DNA of 64,000 nt from Tsukamurella pseudospumae (lineage in GTDB: Bacteria > Actinomycetota > Actinomycetes > Mycobacteriales > Mycobacteriaceae): positions 1-64,000 of the forward strand of contig NZ_LSRE01000015.1 of the NCBI RefSeq assembly GCF_001575205.1, in the 5' to 3' direction. Position numbers and translations under genes: made by a program. This document shows, piece after piece, positions 41,661-50,768 of this stretch (positions are counted from its first letter, which is position 1; each line of letters begins with the position of its first letter). The notes beneath the pieces were generated by a model. That model made no database searches and was not told the DNA's origin. It saw only the letters and a program-made list of their open reading frames with translations.

Positions 41661-42506
41661 GTGATCTTCCACCTCGCGTTCGTCGCCGACTGGAACGCCG
41701 CCCGTGCGGTCGGCGAGTACACCGTGTCCACCCGTGGAGCGTCGCTCGCGGACGTCGGTTTCGTGCACTGCTCGACCGCGGAGCAGTGGCGCGGCGTGCG
41801 GGAGCGGTTCTACGCCGACGTGCCGGTCGCGGACCTCGTCCTGCTGTCCGTCGACCCGACGGGGCTCGACGTGCGGTACGAGCCGCCGGCGCCCGGCGTG
41901 GAGGAGCTGTTCCCGCACGTCTACGGCCCGATTCCGGTGTCGGCGGTGGTCGGGGAGAACGCCCTCCAGGTGGTCGCGTTCCCCGACACCTCGTGGAGTG
42001 AGTCCGATCTGGACGTGTTGCCGGACGACGGGCACCGCTACGAGATCGTGGACGGGAGTCTGCTGGCGACCCCGCTTCAGTCGGACGTGCATCAGCTCGT
42101 CAGCGCCAACGTGCTGATGGTGTTGCGCACCTCGGCCTCGTTGTCGTTCCGGCCCCTGCACAGCATCGGCGTGCGAGTGCCGGGCGGCAGTCTCATCCCC
42201 GACATCACAGTCCTACGTCCGGGAGTCGCGAGGGACGTGGAATGGAGCGAGGCGGAGGACGTCGCGCTCGTGGTGGAGATTGCGTCTCGGTCCACCCGTG
42301 TCACGGATCGCACACTCAAGGCCGCGAAGTACGCCGAGGCGGGGATCCCGTCGTACTGGCGCGTCGACGCGGACGGGACCGTGACGATCCACACCGATCC
42401 CGATGGCCTCGATTACATGCGCACGCAGGTCGTGCGACCCGGCGAGCGACTGCGCGTCGCCGCTCCGTTCCCCGTCGAGCTGGATCCCGCGTCGCTCGTC
42501 GATTGA
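41661..42506 (+). CDS. DUF952-Uma2 fusion protein
   Basis: The 281-residue protein joins two families. Residues 1-108 are DUF952 (MIFHLAFVADWNAARAVGEY, VGFVHCSTAEQWRGVRERFYADV, VRYEPP, FPHVYGPIP). Residues 115-281 are a Uma2-type PD-(D/E)XK domain (GHRYEIVDGSLLATP, LIPDITVLRPG, VALVVEIASRSTRVTDRTLKAAKYAEAGIPSYWRVD), with Asp, Glu and Lys of the nuclease core present. DUF952 is otherwise a stand-alone protein. TAGCGT (41649-41654) ends six bases before GTG 41661. Function is unknown; the Uma2 part suggests nucleic-acid cleavage. Confidence 0.8.
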   Translation: MIFHLAFVADWNAARAVGEYTVSTRGASLADVGFVHCSTAEQWRGVRERFYADVPVADLVLLSVDPTGLDVRYEPPAPGVEELFPHVYGPIPVSAVVGENALQVVAFPDTSWSESDLDVLPDDGHRYEIVDGSLLATPLQSDVHQLVSANVLMVLRTSASLSFRPLHSIGVRVPGGSLIPDITVLRPGVARDVEWSEAEDVALVVEIASRSTRVTDRTLKAAKYAEAGIPSYWRVDADGTVTIHTDPDGLDYMRTQVVRPGERLRVAAPFPVELDPASLVD

Positions 42507-42525
42507 CGCCTCCTAGTCTGAAGTG

Positions 42526-43668
42526 GTGACCACCCGCGTCCTCATCCTCGGCAGCACCGGCTCCATCGGCACTCAGGCGTTGGAGGTGATCGCGGAGAAC
42601 CCGGACCGGTTCGAGGTCGTCGGGCTCGGCGCGGGCGGCGGCAACGTCGACCTGCTCGCGCAGCAGGCGCGCGCCACCGGCCTCGACGGTGCCCGGATCG
42701 GCATCGCCGATCCGTCCCGCGCCGCGGGCTTCGACGGTGCCCTCGCCGGCCCCGAGGCGATGACCCGGCTGGTCGAGACGGTCGAGGCCGACGTGGTGCT
42801 CAACGGTGTCGTCGGGAGTCTCGGGCTCGGCCCGACCCTCGCGGCGCTCGACAGCGGCGCACGGCTCGCGCTCGCCAACAAGGAGTCCCTGGTCGCGGGC
42901 GGCTCGCTGGTGCTGGCCCGTGCCGCCGAGGGGCAGATCGTGCCCGTCGACTCCGAGCACTCGGCGATCGCGCAGTGCCTGCGCGGCGGCAGCGCGGCCG
43001 AGGTGGACAGGCTGATCGTGACCGCTTCCGGTGGGCCCTTCTTCGGGCGCACCCGCGCCGAGCTGGCCGAGGTGACGCCGGAACAGGCCGCGCAGCACCC
43101 CACGTGGTCTATGGGGCGGATGATCACGCTCAACTCCGCGACGCTGGTCAACAAGGCGCTCGAAGTGATCGAGGCGCATCTGTTGTTCGGCGTGCCCTAC
43201 GACCGGATCGATGTCACGGTGCACCGCCAGTCGGTGGTGCACTCGATGGTCACCTTCGTCGACGGCGCGACCATCGCCAAGGCCTCGCCGCCGTCGATGA
43301 AGCTGCCGATCGCCCTCGCGCTCGGGTGGCCGGACCGGGTCCCGGGCGCGTCCGCCGCCTGCGACTTCACGCAGGCCCACACCTGGACCTTCGCCCCGGT
43401 CGACGACGAGACCTTCCCCGCGATCTCCGTCGCCCGCGACGCCGGCACCCGCGGCGGCAGCCTCACCGCGGTGTTCAACGCCGCGAACGAGGTCGTCGCG
43501 CAGGCCTTCCTCGACGGCCGCACGTCCTTCCTCGCCATCGTCGACACGGTCGCGCAGGTCGTGTCCGACGGTGCCCAGTGGCAGGCCGAGCCGCGCGACA
43601 TCGCAGATGTGTTGGCCGCCGAGGAGTGGGCCCGCCGGCGGGCGTCCGAGCTGGTCGGGCTGGTCTGA
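42526..43668 (+). CDS. dxr: 1-deoxy-D-xylulose-5-phosphate reductoisomerase
   Basis: The 380-residue enzyme makes MEP from DXP with NADPH, the first committed step of the MEP isoprenoid pathway. The N-terminal Rossmann motif [17 protein letters not shown], the [10 protein letters not shown] and PVDSEHSA metal/substrate loops and the C-terminal helical region are present. TAGTCT (42514-42519) ends six bases before GTG 42526, supporting this start over GTG 42523. It is followed by rip1 and ispG, a conserved trio. Confidence 0.95.
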   Translation: MTTRVLILGSTGSIGTQALEVIAENPDRFEVVGLGAGGGNVDLLAQQARATGLDGARIGIADPSRAAGFDGALAGPEAMTRLVETVEADVVLNGVVGSLGLGPTLAALDSGARLALANKESLVAGGSLVLARAAEGQIVPVDSEHSAIAQCLRGGSAAEVDRLIVTASGGPFFGRTRAELAEVTPEQAAQHPTWSMGRMITLNSATLVNKALEVIEAHLLFGVPYDRIDVTVHRQSVVHSMVTFVDGATIAKASPPSMKLPIALALGWPDRVPGASAACDFTQAHTWTFAPVDDETFPAISVARDAGTRGGSLTAVFNAANEVVAQAFLDGRTSFLAIVDTVAQVVSDGAQWQAEPRDIADVLAAEEWARRRASELVGLV

Positions 43669-43690
43669 TCCGACCGGTATTCTGGGGGTC

Positions 43691-44926
43691 ATGATGTACG
43701 CACTGGGTATCGCGGCGTTCGCGCTGTGCATCCTCGCGTCGATCGCGTGGCACGAGTGCGGGCACATGTGGGCGGCGCAGGCCACGGGCATGAAGGTTCG
43801 GCGCTACTTCGTGGGTTTCGGCCCCACGCTCTGGTCGACGCGCCGGCCGAACACGCCCGACGGCATCGAGTACGGCGTCAAGGCCCTGCCGCTGGGCGGC
43901 TTCTGCGACATCGCCGGCATGACCCTGCTCGACGAGCTGAAGACGCCCGTCGAGCAGGAGAAGGCGATGTACAAGCAGGCCGCGTGGAAGCGCCTGTTCG
44001 TGATGTTCGCCGGGCCGGGGATGAACTTCATCCTGGGTGCGCTGCTCATCTACGGCGTGGCCGTCACCGCCGGCCTGCCGGCGATGAACACGACCCCGCG
44101 GGCGGCGGTCGCGGCCACCGGGTGCGTCGCCGACGCCACGACCAAGCCCAGCAAGGAGCAGCCGAGCAAGCCCGTGGGCGAGTGCCGCCCGAGCCCCGCG
44201 GCGCAGGCGGGGTTGCAGCGCGGTGACGTCATCACGTCCGTGAACGGCAAGGCCGTCGACGCAGACTCGGTGTTCGACGCGCTCCAGAATGCATCGGGCC
44301 CGATCGCGCTCGGGATCGAGCGGGACGGGCAGGAGCGCACGGTCACCGTCGACCCCCTGATCAGCAAGAAGTGGCGCGCGACGCCGGACGGCAAGGACCT
44401 CACCGAGGTCTCCGGGCCCACGATCGGCATCAGCGTCGGCACGCTCGGCGTGGTCAACCACTACAACCCGATCACCGCGATCGGCGGCACCGCGGCGTTC
44501 ACCGTGGACCTCGGGAAGAAGACCGTCGTCGCGATCGGGCAACTGCCGCAGCGGATCCCGGCCCTCATCGACGCGATCAAGGGCGAGGAGCGCAGCCTCG
44601 ACACCCCGCAGTCGCTCCTCGGCGCCTCGATGATCGGCGGCGAGGTGGCCGAGCGCGACATGTGGAGCGTGTTCTTCCTGCTGCTCGCGGGGCTGAACCT
44701 CATGCTCGGCCTGATCAACCTGCTGCCGGTCCCGCCGTTCGACGGGGGCCACATGGCCGTGATCCTCTTCGAGAAGCTCCGCGACCTGGTCACCGGGCGC
44801 AAGGGCGGCCCCGTCGACTACATGAAGCTCGCGCCGCTGACCTACATCGTCCTGGCCCTGGCAGGCGGGTACATGCTGCTCGTCCTGACAGCCGACATCG
44901 TCAATCCGATCAAGCTCTTCAACTGA
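43691..44926 (+). CDS. rip1: Site-2 protease (M50, Rip1-like)
   Basis: The 411-residue intramembrane zinc metalloprotease has HECGH (His21, Glu22, His25) in its first helix. A PDZ domain (about 165-235; [17 protein letters not shown]) follows, and the third ligand motif PVPPFDGGH lies in a later helix. Rip1 relatives cleave anti-sigma factors to release sigma factors that control the envelope. TATTCT (43678-43683) ends seven bases before ATG 43691, supporting the start. It lies between dxr and ispG, the usual actinobacterial arrangement. Confidence 0.93.
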   Translation: MMYALGIAAFALCILASIAWHECGHMWAAQATGMKVRRYFVGFGPTLWSTRRPNTPDGIEYGVKALPLGGFCDIAGMTLLDELKTPVEQEKAMYKQAAWKRLFVMFAGPGMNFILGALLIYGVAVTAGLPAMNTTPRAAVAATGCVADATTKPSKEQPSKPVGECRPSPAAQAGLQRGDVITSVNGKAVDADSVFDALQNASGPIALGIERDGQERTVTVDPLISKKWRATPDGKDLTEVSGPTIGISVGTLGVVNHYNPITAIGGTAAFTVDLGKKTVVAIGQLPQRIPALIDAIKGEERSLDTPQSLLGASMIGGEVAERDMWSVFFLLLAGLNLMLGLINLLPVPPFDGGHMAVILFEKLRDLVTGRKGGPVDYMKLAPLTYIVLALAGGYMLLVLTADIVNPIKLFN

Positions 44927-44943
44927 AACCGGAGAAGCAGCAC

Positions 44944-46092
44944 ATGTCCGTAGGTTTGGGAATGCCGGCAGCCCCGGTCCCCGTTCTGGCCCCGCGCCGC
45001 AAGACCCGCCAGCTGAACGTGGGCGGAGTCGGCGTCGGTAGCGACAGCCCCATCTCGGTGCAGTCCATGTGCACCACCAAGACGCACGACGTGAACGCCA
45101 CGCTGCAGCAGATCGCCGAGCTCACGGCGTCGGGCTGCGACATGGTGCGCGTCGCCTGCCCGCGGCAGGAGGACGCCGACGCGCTGCCGATCATCGCCAA
45201 GAAGGCGAACATCCCGGTCATCGCCGACATCCACTTCCAGCCGAAGTACATCTTCGCCGCGATCGATGCGGGCTGCGCCGCGGTGCGCGTGAACCCCGGC
45301 AACATCAAGGAGTTCGACGGCCGCGTGGGCGAGGTCGCGAAGGCGGCCGGCGCCGCGGGCATCCCGATCCGCATCGGCGTCAATGCCGGCTCGCTCGACA
45401 AGCGGCTGATGGAGAAGTACGGCAAGGCCACCCCGGAGGCCCTGGTCGAGTCCGCGCTGTGGGAGGCGAGCCTGTTCGAGGAGCACGGCTTCGGCGACAT
45501 CAAGATCTCCGTCAAGCACAACGACCCGGTGATCATGGTCGAGGCGTACCGGCAGCTCGCCGCGCAGTGCGACTACCCGTTGCACCTCGGCGTGACCGAG
45601 GCGGGCCCGTCGTTCCAGGGCACGATCAAGAGCGCCGTCGCCTTCGGGTCGCTGCTGTCCGACGGCATCGGTGACACCATCCGCGTGTCCCTGTCGGCCC
45701 CGCCGGCCGAGGAGATCAAGGTGGGCGACGCGATTCTGCAGTCGCTGAACCTGCGGCCCCGCAAGCTGGAGATCGTTTCCTGCCCGTCGTGCGGGCGCGC
45801 CCAGGTGGACGTCTACAAGCTCGCCAACGAGGTCACCGCCGGCCTCGAGGGCATGGAGGTGCCGCTGCGCGTCGCCGTCATGGGCTGCGTCGTGAACGGT
45901 CCCGGCGAGGCCCGCGAGGCCGACCTCGGCGTCGCGTCGGGCAACGGCAAGGGACAGATCTTCGTCAAGGGCGAGGTCATCAAGACCGTCCCCGAGTCGA
46001 AGATCGTCGAGACGCTCATCGAGGAAGCCCTGCGCATCGCGGAGGAGTCGGGGGATAGTGAGACCGGTGCGCCGGTCGTGACGGTGACGTAG
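44944..46092 (+). CDS. ispG: 4-hydroxy-3-methylbut-2-enyl diphosphate synthase
   Basis: The 382-residue enzyme converts MEcPP to HMBPP using a [4Fe-4S] cluster. The TIM-barrel part starts [21 protein letters not shown]. The cluster ligands are in [10 protein letters not shown] and [13 protein letters not shown] near the C-terminus. It starts 17 bases after rip1 with GGAG upstream, so dxr-rip1-ispG probably form one unit. Confidence 0.96.
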   Translation: MSVGLGMPAAPVPVLAPRRKTRQLNVGGVGVGSDSPISVQSMCTTKTHDVNATLQQIAELTASGCDMVRVACPRQEDADALPIIAKKANIPVIADIHFQPKYIFAAIDAGCAAVRVNPGNIKEFDGRVGEVAKAAGAAGIPIRIGVNAGSLDKRLMEKYGKATPEALVESALWEASLFEEHGFGDIKISVKHNDPVIMVEAYRQLAAQCDYPLHLGVTEAGPSFQGTIKSAVAFGSLLSDGIGDTIRVSLSAPPAEEIKVGDAILQSLNLRPRKLEIVSCPSCGRAQVDVYKLANEVTAGLEGMEVPLRVAVMGCVVNGPGEAREADLGVASGNGKGQIFVKGEVIKTVPESKIVETLIEEALRIAEESGDSETGAPVVTVT

Positions 46093-46166
46093 GGCCGTCC
46101 CGCCCGGCGCCGTGAGAGTGCGCGCAGCCGAACGAATGGACGCGCCAGAGGTGTGAGGAGCTGCCG

Positions 46167-47000
46167 GTGCTGAGGATGCTGCACGAACGGCCGGTCCCCG
46201 CGCGGGATCTGCCGAAGGTGTCGGCCGTCCTCGACGCCGATCCCGTCGCCTCGTGCATGGTCGCGGGCCGCGTCCAGGAGTGCGGCACCGATCCCGGCAG
46301 TCTCGGCGGGGAGCTCTGGACGCACCGCGACGCGGGCACCTCGCTGTGCTTCTCGGGCGCGAACCTCATGCCGCTGCGGGGAGACCTCGACGACATGCGG
46401 TACTTCGCGGCCCGGGCCGCTCGCAACGCGCGGACCGCTGCGTCGATCGTGGGTCGCGCGGAGTACGCGATGCCGCTGTGGGAGGAGCTCGAGCCGGCCT
46501 GGGGTCCCGCCAGGGAGGTCCGTCCGGAGCAACCACTGATGACGATGACGGAGCCCGCGCGATCGCCGCACCCCGGGGTGCGGCCGGCGCGGATGGCGGA
46601 GATCGATCGCTACCTCGACGCGTCCATCGCCATGTTCACCGCCGAGGTCGGCATCGATCCGCGCGGCGCCGACGGGGGCCGCGCCTATCGGCGCCGCGTC
46701 GCCAACACCATTCTCGGCGGGCGAGCGTACGTCCTGTTCGACGGTGCCGAGGTCGCCTTCAAGGCCGAGGTCGGGGCCGTCTCGCGCACCGTCGGGCAGA
46801 TCCAGGGCGTGTGGGTGCGACCCGACCTGCGTGGGCAGGGCCTCGGCGGCGCCGGGACCGCCGCGGTCGCGGAATCGGTGCGACGTTCCGGACGGATCCC
46901 GAGCCTGTACGTCAACAGCTTCAACATCGCTGCGCGGCGTGCGTACGAGCGCGTCGGCTTCCGCCAAGTGGCGACCTTCGCCACCGTTCTGCTTACCTAG
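46167..47000 (+). CDS. GNAT acetyltransferase with DUF4081 domain
   Basis: The 277-residue protein has an N-terminal DUF4081 region (about 1-115) and a C-terminal GNAT fold (about 140-277; QGVWVRPDLRGQGLGGAGTAAVAESV is motif A, VNSFNIAARRAYERVGFRQ is motif B). This two-domain form is conserved next to ispG in Mycobacteriales. The acceptor is unknown. It starts with GTG 46167 after a weak ribosome-binding site (GAGGAGCTG). Confidence 0.88.
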   Translation: MLRMLHERPVPARDLPKVSAVLDADPVASCMVAGRVQECGTDPGSLGGELWTHRDAGTSLCFSGANLMPLRGDLDDMRYFAARAARNARTAASIVGRAEYAMPLWEELEPAWGPAREVRPEQPLMTMTEPARSPHPGVRPARMAEIDRYLDASIAMFTAEVGIDPRGADGGRAYRRRVANTILGGRAYVLFDGAEVAFKAEVGAVSRTVGQIQGVWVRPDLRGQGLGGAGTAAVAESVRRSGRIPSLYVNSFNIAARRAYERVGFRQVATFATVLLT

Positions 47001-47006
47001 TACCTC

Positions 47007-47483
47007 GTGAACACATGGGGGTACGTGGTCGTCGCCGTGCTGATGGCGATCGGACTGTTGGGAATCCTGATCCCGGTGCTGCCGGGCTCGACGCTGGTCG
47101 CGCTCGGAATCCTGATCTGGGCGATCTTCAGCGGCGGGTCCGCGTGGTGGGTCTTCGCCGGCGCGCTCGCGGTGATGGTGCTCGCGTGGGGCGTGAAGTA
47201 CCTCGTGGGCGGCCGGACGATGGCCAAGGCGGGCGTCGGGAAGTGGTCCCTGGTCGTCGGCGGTGTCGCCGGCATCGTGCTGTTCTTCGTGATCCCGGTG
47301 GTGGGGCTGGTGATCGGGTTCATCGGCGGCACGTTCGCGGCCGAGGCCGTGCGGCTGCGGGACGCCCGTGAAGGGTGGAAGGCGGCCCTGGCCGCCACCA
47401 AAGCCGCAGGCCTGCTCATCCTCATCGAACTGGCCGGTGCGCTGTGTGCGATCGGGATCTGGCTCGCGGCCGTGATCAGCTGA
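47007..47483 (+). CDS. DUF456 membrane protein
   Basis: The 158-residue protein has four to five hydrophobic segments with glycine-rich helices (ILIPVLPGSTLVALGILIWAI near the start and VGLVIGFIGGTFAAEAVRLRD in the middle), matching DUF456. The function is unknown. GTG 47007 follows the GNAT gene by six bases, so they are co-transcribed. Confidence 0.83.
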   Translation: MNTWGYVVVAVLMAIGLLGILIPVLPGSTLVALGILIWAIFSGGSAWWVFAGALAVMVLAWGVKYLVGGRTMAKAGVGKWSLVVGGVAGIVLFFVIPVVGLVIGFIGGTFAAEAVRLRDAREGWKAALAATKAAGLLILIELAGALCAIGIWLAAVIS

Positions 47484-47549
47484 GCCGGGCGGCACAATCC
47501 GGATCGGACTGCGGATCGTGGATCGCGCTACCACTGCCGACACGACGAC

Positions 47550-48530
47550 CTACGCCGAGCGACGGGACCGGAACGGGTACTCGGGCCGCCGACCATGCTC
47601 GAGGAAGGCTATGGCTCGGTCACGGAACCGTGTTCCCGGACGCGCGGCGAGGTGCTGCGCAGGATCCCAGACCACCCAGTGCAGTTCGGTGGCGAGCGCG
47701 TTGGCGAACGCCAGTACCTCGTCGAAGGCATCGGTGATGCGGTGTGCGTTCGGCGCGATGGGCATGGAGATCACCATGATCCCGCCTCTGCGTACCTCCA
47801 GCACGACGCCGCTGTCGGCGTCGGCGAAGATCTCCGTATCCAACCGCCCCCAGCGCAGTTCCATGTTCTGGACGAGGTGCACGTCACCCGCGTAGCCCGC
47901 GCAGAACTCCCGGACGGCCAGGAGTTGCTCGTCGCGGTCCGAGTCCCCGCGGCCGTTGAACCTGGATTCGGTGTCCGGGTCGCGATCGAAGGCGGCGTCG
48001 TACTCGCGGCCGTAGTCGCGGTCGTCGGAACGGCTGAAACCGTTGTGGTAGTTGTAGCCCAGCGGATCACGGCTCCCGCAGTCGTGACACTCGTACTGGG
48101 ATTCGTAGCTGCGCTCGTACGAGTCGTACCCGTATCCGGTGCGCCTCCCGCGCGGCCCGATCACGAACGCGTACTCCTCCGCGATCGGCCCGTTGAGGAA
48201 CTGCGTCGTGACGCTGGCCTTCGTCGCGCGGATCTCCGACCGCGATCCGTCGTGCCCCTGCGCCACGACCCTGCCCTTGAGGACGTGACCCATCGGCTTG
48301 AGGTAGTGGCGAACGAGGAATCGCAGCCACTCCGCCGAGCGGTCGAAGTCGGGATCTCGATCCCAGACGATCGCCGTGCCGTCCGGGTTGGACACCCAGT
48401 GACATCCGCCGCGCGGAACCTTCGCCCGCTCCGGCACCGGTTGGTTCTGCGCGGCGATCGCCGTGCGTTCCTCAAGCGTGAGGGGCGGGTCCACCGCGAA
48501 CTCGCCCTCGAATGATGCCTCGTTGATCAT
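47550..48530 (-). CDS. Unrecognised two-part protein with a charged CxxC linker
   Basis: The 326-residue protein falls in no family I can name with confidence. Residues 1-140 (PPLTLEERTAIAAQ, GGCHWVSNPDGTAIVWDRD, EWLRFLVRHYLKPMGHVLKGRVVAQG) form an alpha/beta unit resembling small hypothetical proteins of actinomycetes. Residues 140-225 are a Tyr-, Asp- and Arg-rich linker with CHDC. The C-terminal part (about 225-326) is another alpha/beta unit. There is no signal peptide. ATG 48530 is preceded by GGGGGAA. Its low octamer content and looser codon use suggest accessory origin. Confidence 0.65.
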   Translation of the reverse strand: MINEASFEGEFAVDPPLTLEERTAIAAQNQPVPERAKVPRGGCHWVSNPDGTAIVWDRDPDFDRSAEWLRFLVRHYLKPMGHVLKGRVVAQGHDGSRSEIRATKASVTTQFLNGPIAEEYAFVIGPRGRRTGYGYDSYERSYESQYECHDCGSRDPLGYNYHNGFSRSDDRDYGREYDAAFDRDPDTESRFNGRGDSDRDEQLLAVREFCAGYAGDVHLVQNMELRWGRLDTEIFADADSGVVLEVRRGGIMVISMPIAPNAHRITDAFDEVLAFANALATELHWVVWDPAQHLAARPGTRFRDRAIAFLEHGRRPEYPFRSRRSA

Positions 48531-48604
48531 GGTTCCCCCGATCGATCTGTTCCCCTTACCTATTGGACGCGCGGGGCGGCCGTTCGGTTCCGTAGGGTGT
48601 CGCC

Positions 48605-49345
48605 ATGACCTTCGACGCGGCGGCATTGTTCGACCTCACCGGACGCACTGCGCTGGTCAGCGGTGCGAGTTCGGGGATCGGGGCGGCGATCGCGGAGGCG
48701 CTCGACGGTGCCGGCGCCCGCGTCCTGCGCGCCGGACGCGACCGGGCTCGGCTCGGCCCGGACGGGATCAGCGCGGATCTCACCCGTGGCGCAACGGAAC
48801 TCATCGAGCAGGTCGACGCGCGGCTGGGGGAGGGCGGCACCGTCGACGTGCTCGTCAACTGCGCGGGCAGCAACCCGCGCCCACCCCTCGCCGATATCGA
48901 CGACGCGCTCTACCGTGAGATCCTCGCCGTGAACCTCGATGCGCCCTTCCAACTCGGCCAGCACTACGGGCCGCGAATGGCGGAGCGCGGCTGGGGGCGG
49001 ATCATCAACGTGGCCTCGACGCAGGCGCACCGCGCCTTCGGCAACAGCGGCGTCTACGGCGTCGCCAAGGCCGGCATCGCGGGCCTCACCCGCTCGCAGT
49101 CCGAGGCGTGGGCGCCGCGCGGGGTGACGGCGAACTCGATCACGCCGGGCCTCGTCGCGACGCCCATGACCACCGCCGTGCTCGCCGATTCCGAACGTTC
49201 CGAGTACTTCCGGCGCCGCGCGCACACCGGGACGCTCGGCGCACCGTCGGACTTCGCGGCCGCGGCGGTGTTCCTGGCGGGCCCGGGCTCGGCGTGGGTG
49301 ACCGGCCAGAACCTCTGCGTCGACGGTGGCCTGTCGGTGACCTGA
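48605..49345 (+). CDS. Short-chain dehydrogenase/reductase
   Basis: The 246-residue SDR has the cofactor motif VSGASSGIGAAIAEAL, NCAGSN, catalytic Ser/Tyr/Lys (VASTQAHRAFGNSGVYGVAKAG) and a C-terminal GQNLCVDGGLSVT. It resembles FabG-like or gluconate/2-deoxy-gluconate dehydrogenase enzymes; the substrate is unknown. TAGGGT (48593-48598) ends six bases before the ATG. It is convergent with the thiolase gene, seven bases away. Confidence 0.87.
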   Translation: MTFDAAALFDLTGRTALVSGASSGIGAAIAEALDGAGARVLRAGRDRARLGPDGISADLTRGATELIEQVDARLGEGGTVDVLVNCAGSNPRPPLADIDDALYREILAVNLDAPFQLGQHYGPRMAERGWGRIINVASTQAHRAFGNSGVYGVAKAGIAGLTRSQSEAWAPRGVTANSITPGLVATPMTTAVLADSERSEYFRRRAHTGTLGAPSDFAAAAVFLAGPGSAWVTGQNLCVDGGLSVT

Positions 49346-49352
49346 GCGCCGG

Positions 49353-50645
49353 CTACACGCGCTCGAGCACGACGCTGGCGCCGTGGCCGCCGGCCGCGCA
49401 GATCCCGAGCAGCGCGGTGTCCTTGCCGGTGAGCGCCAGCTCGTTCGCCATCGTGGTCACCATGCGGGCGCCGGTGGCGCCGAACGGGTGCCCGATGGAG
49501 ACGGACCCGCCGTGCACGTTCAGGCGGTCGAGGTCGATCTCGCCGACCGGCTCGTCGCGGTCCAACCGCTCCGCGGCCCAGGTGGGGCTCGCGAGCGCGT
49601 CGAGCACGGACAGGGTCTGCGCGGCGAAGGCCTCGTGGATGTCGACGAGGTCGACGTCGCCGAGCTTCAGGCCCGCCTTGTCGAGCGCGCGCGGCATGGA
49701 GATCGCGGGTCCGATGAGCACCTCGTCTGCCGGGTCGACGCTGACATAGCTCCACGACCGGACCGCCGCGAGCGGCGTCAGCCCGAGCTCGCGGGCCTTG
49801 TCCTCGCTCATGATCAGCACGGCGGAGGCACCGTCGGTCAGCGGACTGGCGTTGCCCGCCGTGACGGTGCCGTCGCGGTCGAAGGCGGGCTTGAGCGCCG
49901 CGAGCTTGTCCAGGCTCGTGTTCGCGCGGACCAGGCCGTCGCGCTGGACGACGGTGCCGTCGGGGGTGGTTACCGGGACGACCTCGCGGTCGAACCGGCC
50001 GGAGGCGATCGCGGCGGCGGCGCGCCGGTGCGAGCGGAGGGCGAACTCGTCCTGGGCCGCGCGCGTGATCCCGTGGATCCTCGCCATCTTGTCGGCGGAC
50101 TCGCCCATGACCTCGCCGGTGGTGCGCTCCTCGATCCTGGGGCGGCTGGGCAGGAGGCCGGTGAACGGCGCCAGACCGACGGCGGCGGAGAGGTAGTCGC
50201 GCGGAGAGGGCTTGCCGAGGGCCAGTGGCGCCGCGGCTTGGACGAGCTTGCTGGGCAGGTTCACCGCGGCGTTGGACACGGAGTCGGAGCCGCCCGCGAT
50301 CATGATGTCGTACTCGCCGCGCTCGATCGCCGCGGCAGCCGTCGTGATCGCCTGCAGGCCCGACGCGCAGGCGCGGGTCACGGTGTGGCCTTCGACGCCG
50401 TGTCCGAGTCCCAGATCGAGGGCGACCTCGCGAGCGATGTTCGGGGTGCCGGCGGGGAGGATGACGCCGCCCCACACCATCGCCTCGATCCGGGTCCGCG
50501 CCTGCGGGACCGCGTCGAGAAGGCCCCGCACGGCCGCGCCGGCGAGGGCGATGGTGTCGAGGTGGACGAACTCGCCGAAGGCGCGGACGAACGGAGTGCG
50601 GGCGCCGGAGACGATCACGGCGCGGCGGCTGGACGGAGTGGTCAT
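49353..50645 (-). CDS. Thiolase / acetyl-CoA C-acyltransferase (FadI/FadA type)
   Basis: The 430-residue enzyme has the thiolase motifs: nucleophile Cys93 (TRACASGLQAI), NVHGGSVSIGHPFGATGARM with the His, and the C-terminal CAAGGHGASVVLERV with the second Cys. It cleaves 3-ketoacyl-CoA in beta-oxidation or condenses acetyl-CoA. Length and SVSNAAVNLP-type insert suit the trifunctional-type FadI branch. No beta-oxidation partner is adjacent. Confidence 0.88.
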   Translation of the reverse strand: MTTPSSRRAVIVSGARTPFVRAFGEFVHLDTIALAGAAVRGLLDAVPQARTRIEAMVWGGVILPAGTPNIAREVALDLGLGHGVEGHTVTRACASGLQAITTAAAAIERGEYDIMIAGGSDSVSNAAVNLPSKLVQAAAPLALGKPSPRDYLSAAVGLAPFTGLLPSRPRIEERTTGEVMGESADKMARIHGITRAAQDEFALRSHRRAAAAIASGRFDREVVPVTTPDGTVVQRDGLVRANTSLDKLAALKPAFDRDGTVTAGNASPLTDGASAVLIMSEDKARELGLTPLAAVRSWSYVSVDPADEVLIGPAISMPRALDKAGLKLGDVDLVDIHEAFAAQTLSVLDALASPTWAAERLDRDEPVGEIDLDRLNVHGGSVSIGHPFGATGARMVTTMANELALTGKDTALLGICAAGGHGASVVLERV

Positions 50646-50768
50646 GCGGCGATCTTACTCATGAGTCAGTTCGCAGTGTGGCGGGGCACACACCATCACT
50701 TCCGCCTCAGTCTTCACAGCCCAGCGCGGCACCCGGGAAGTGTCGGTGCCCCGTCGTAGCCTTGCGGC

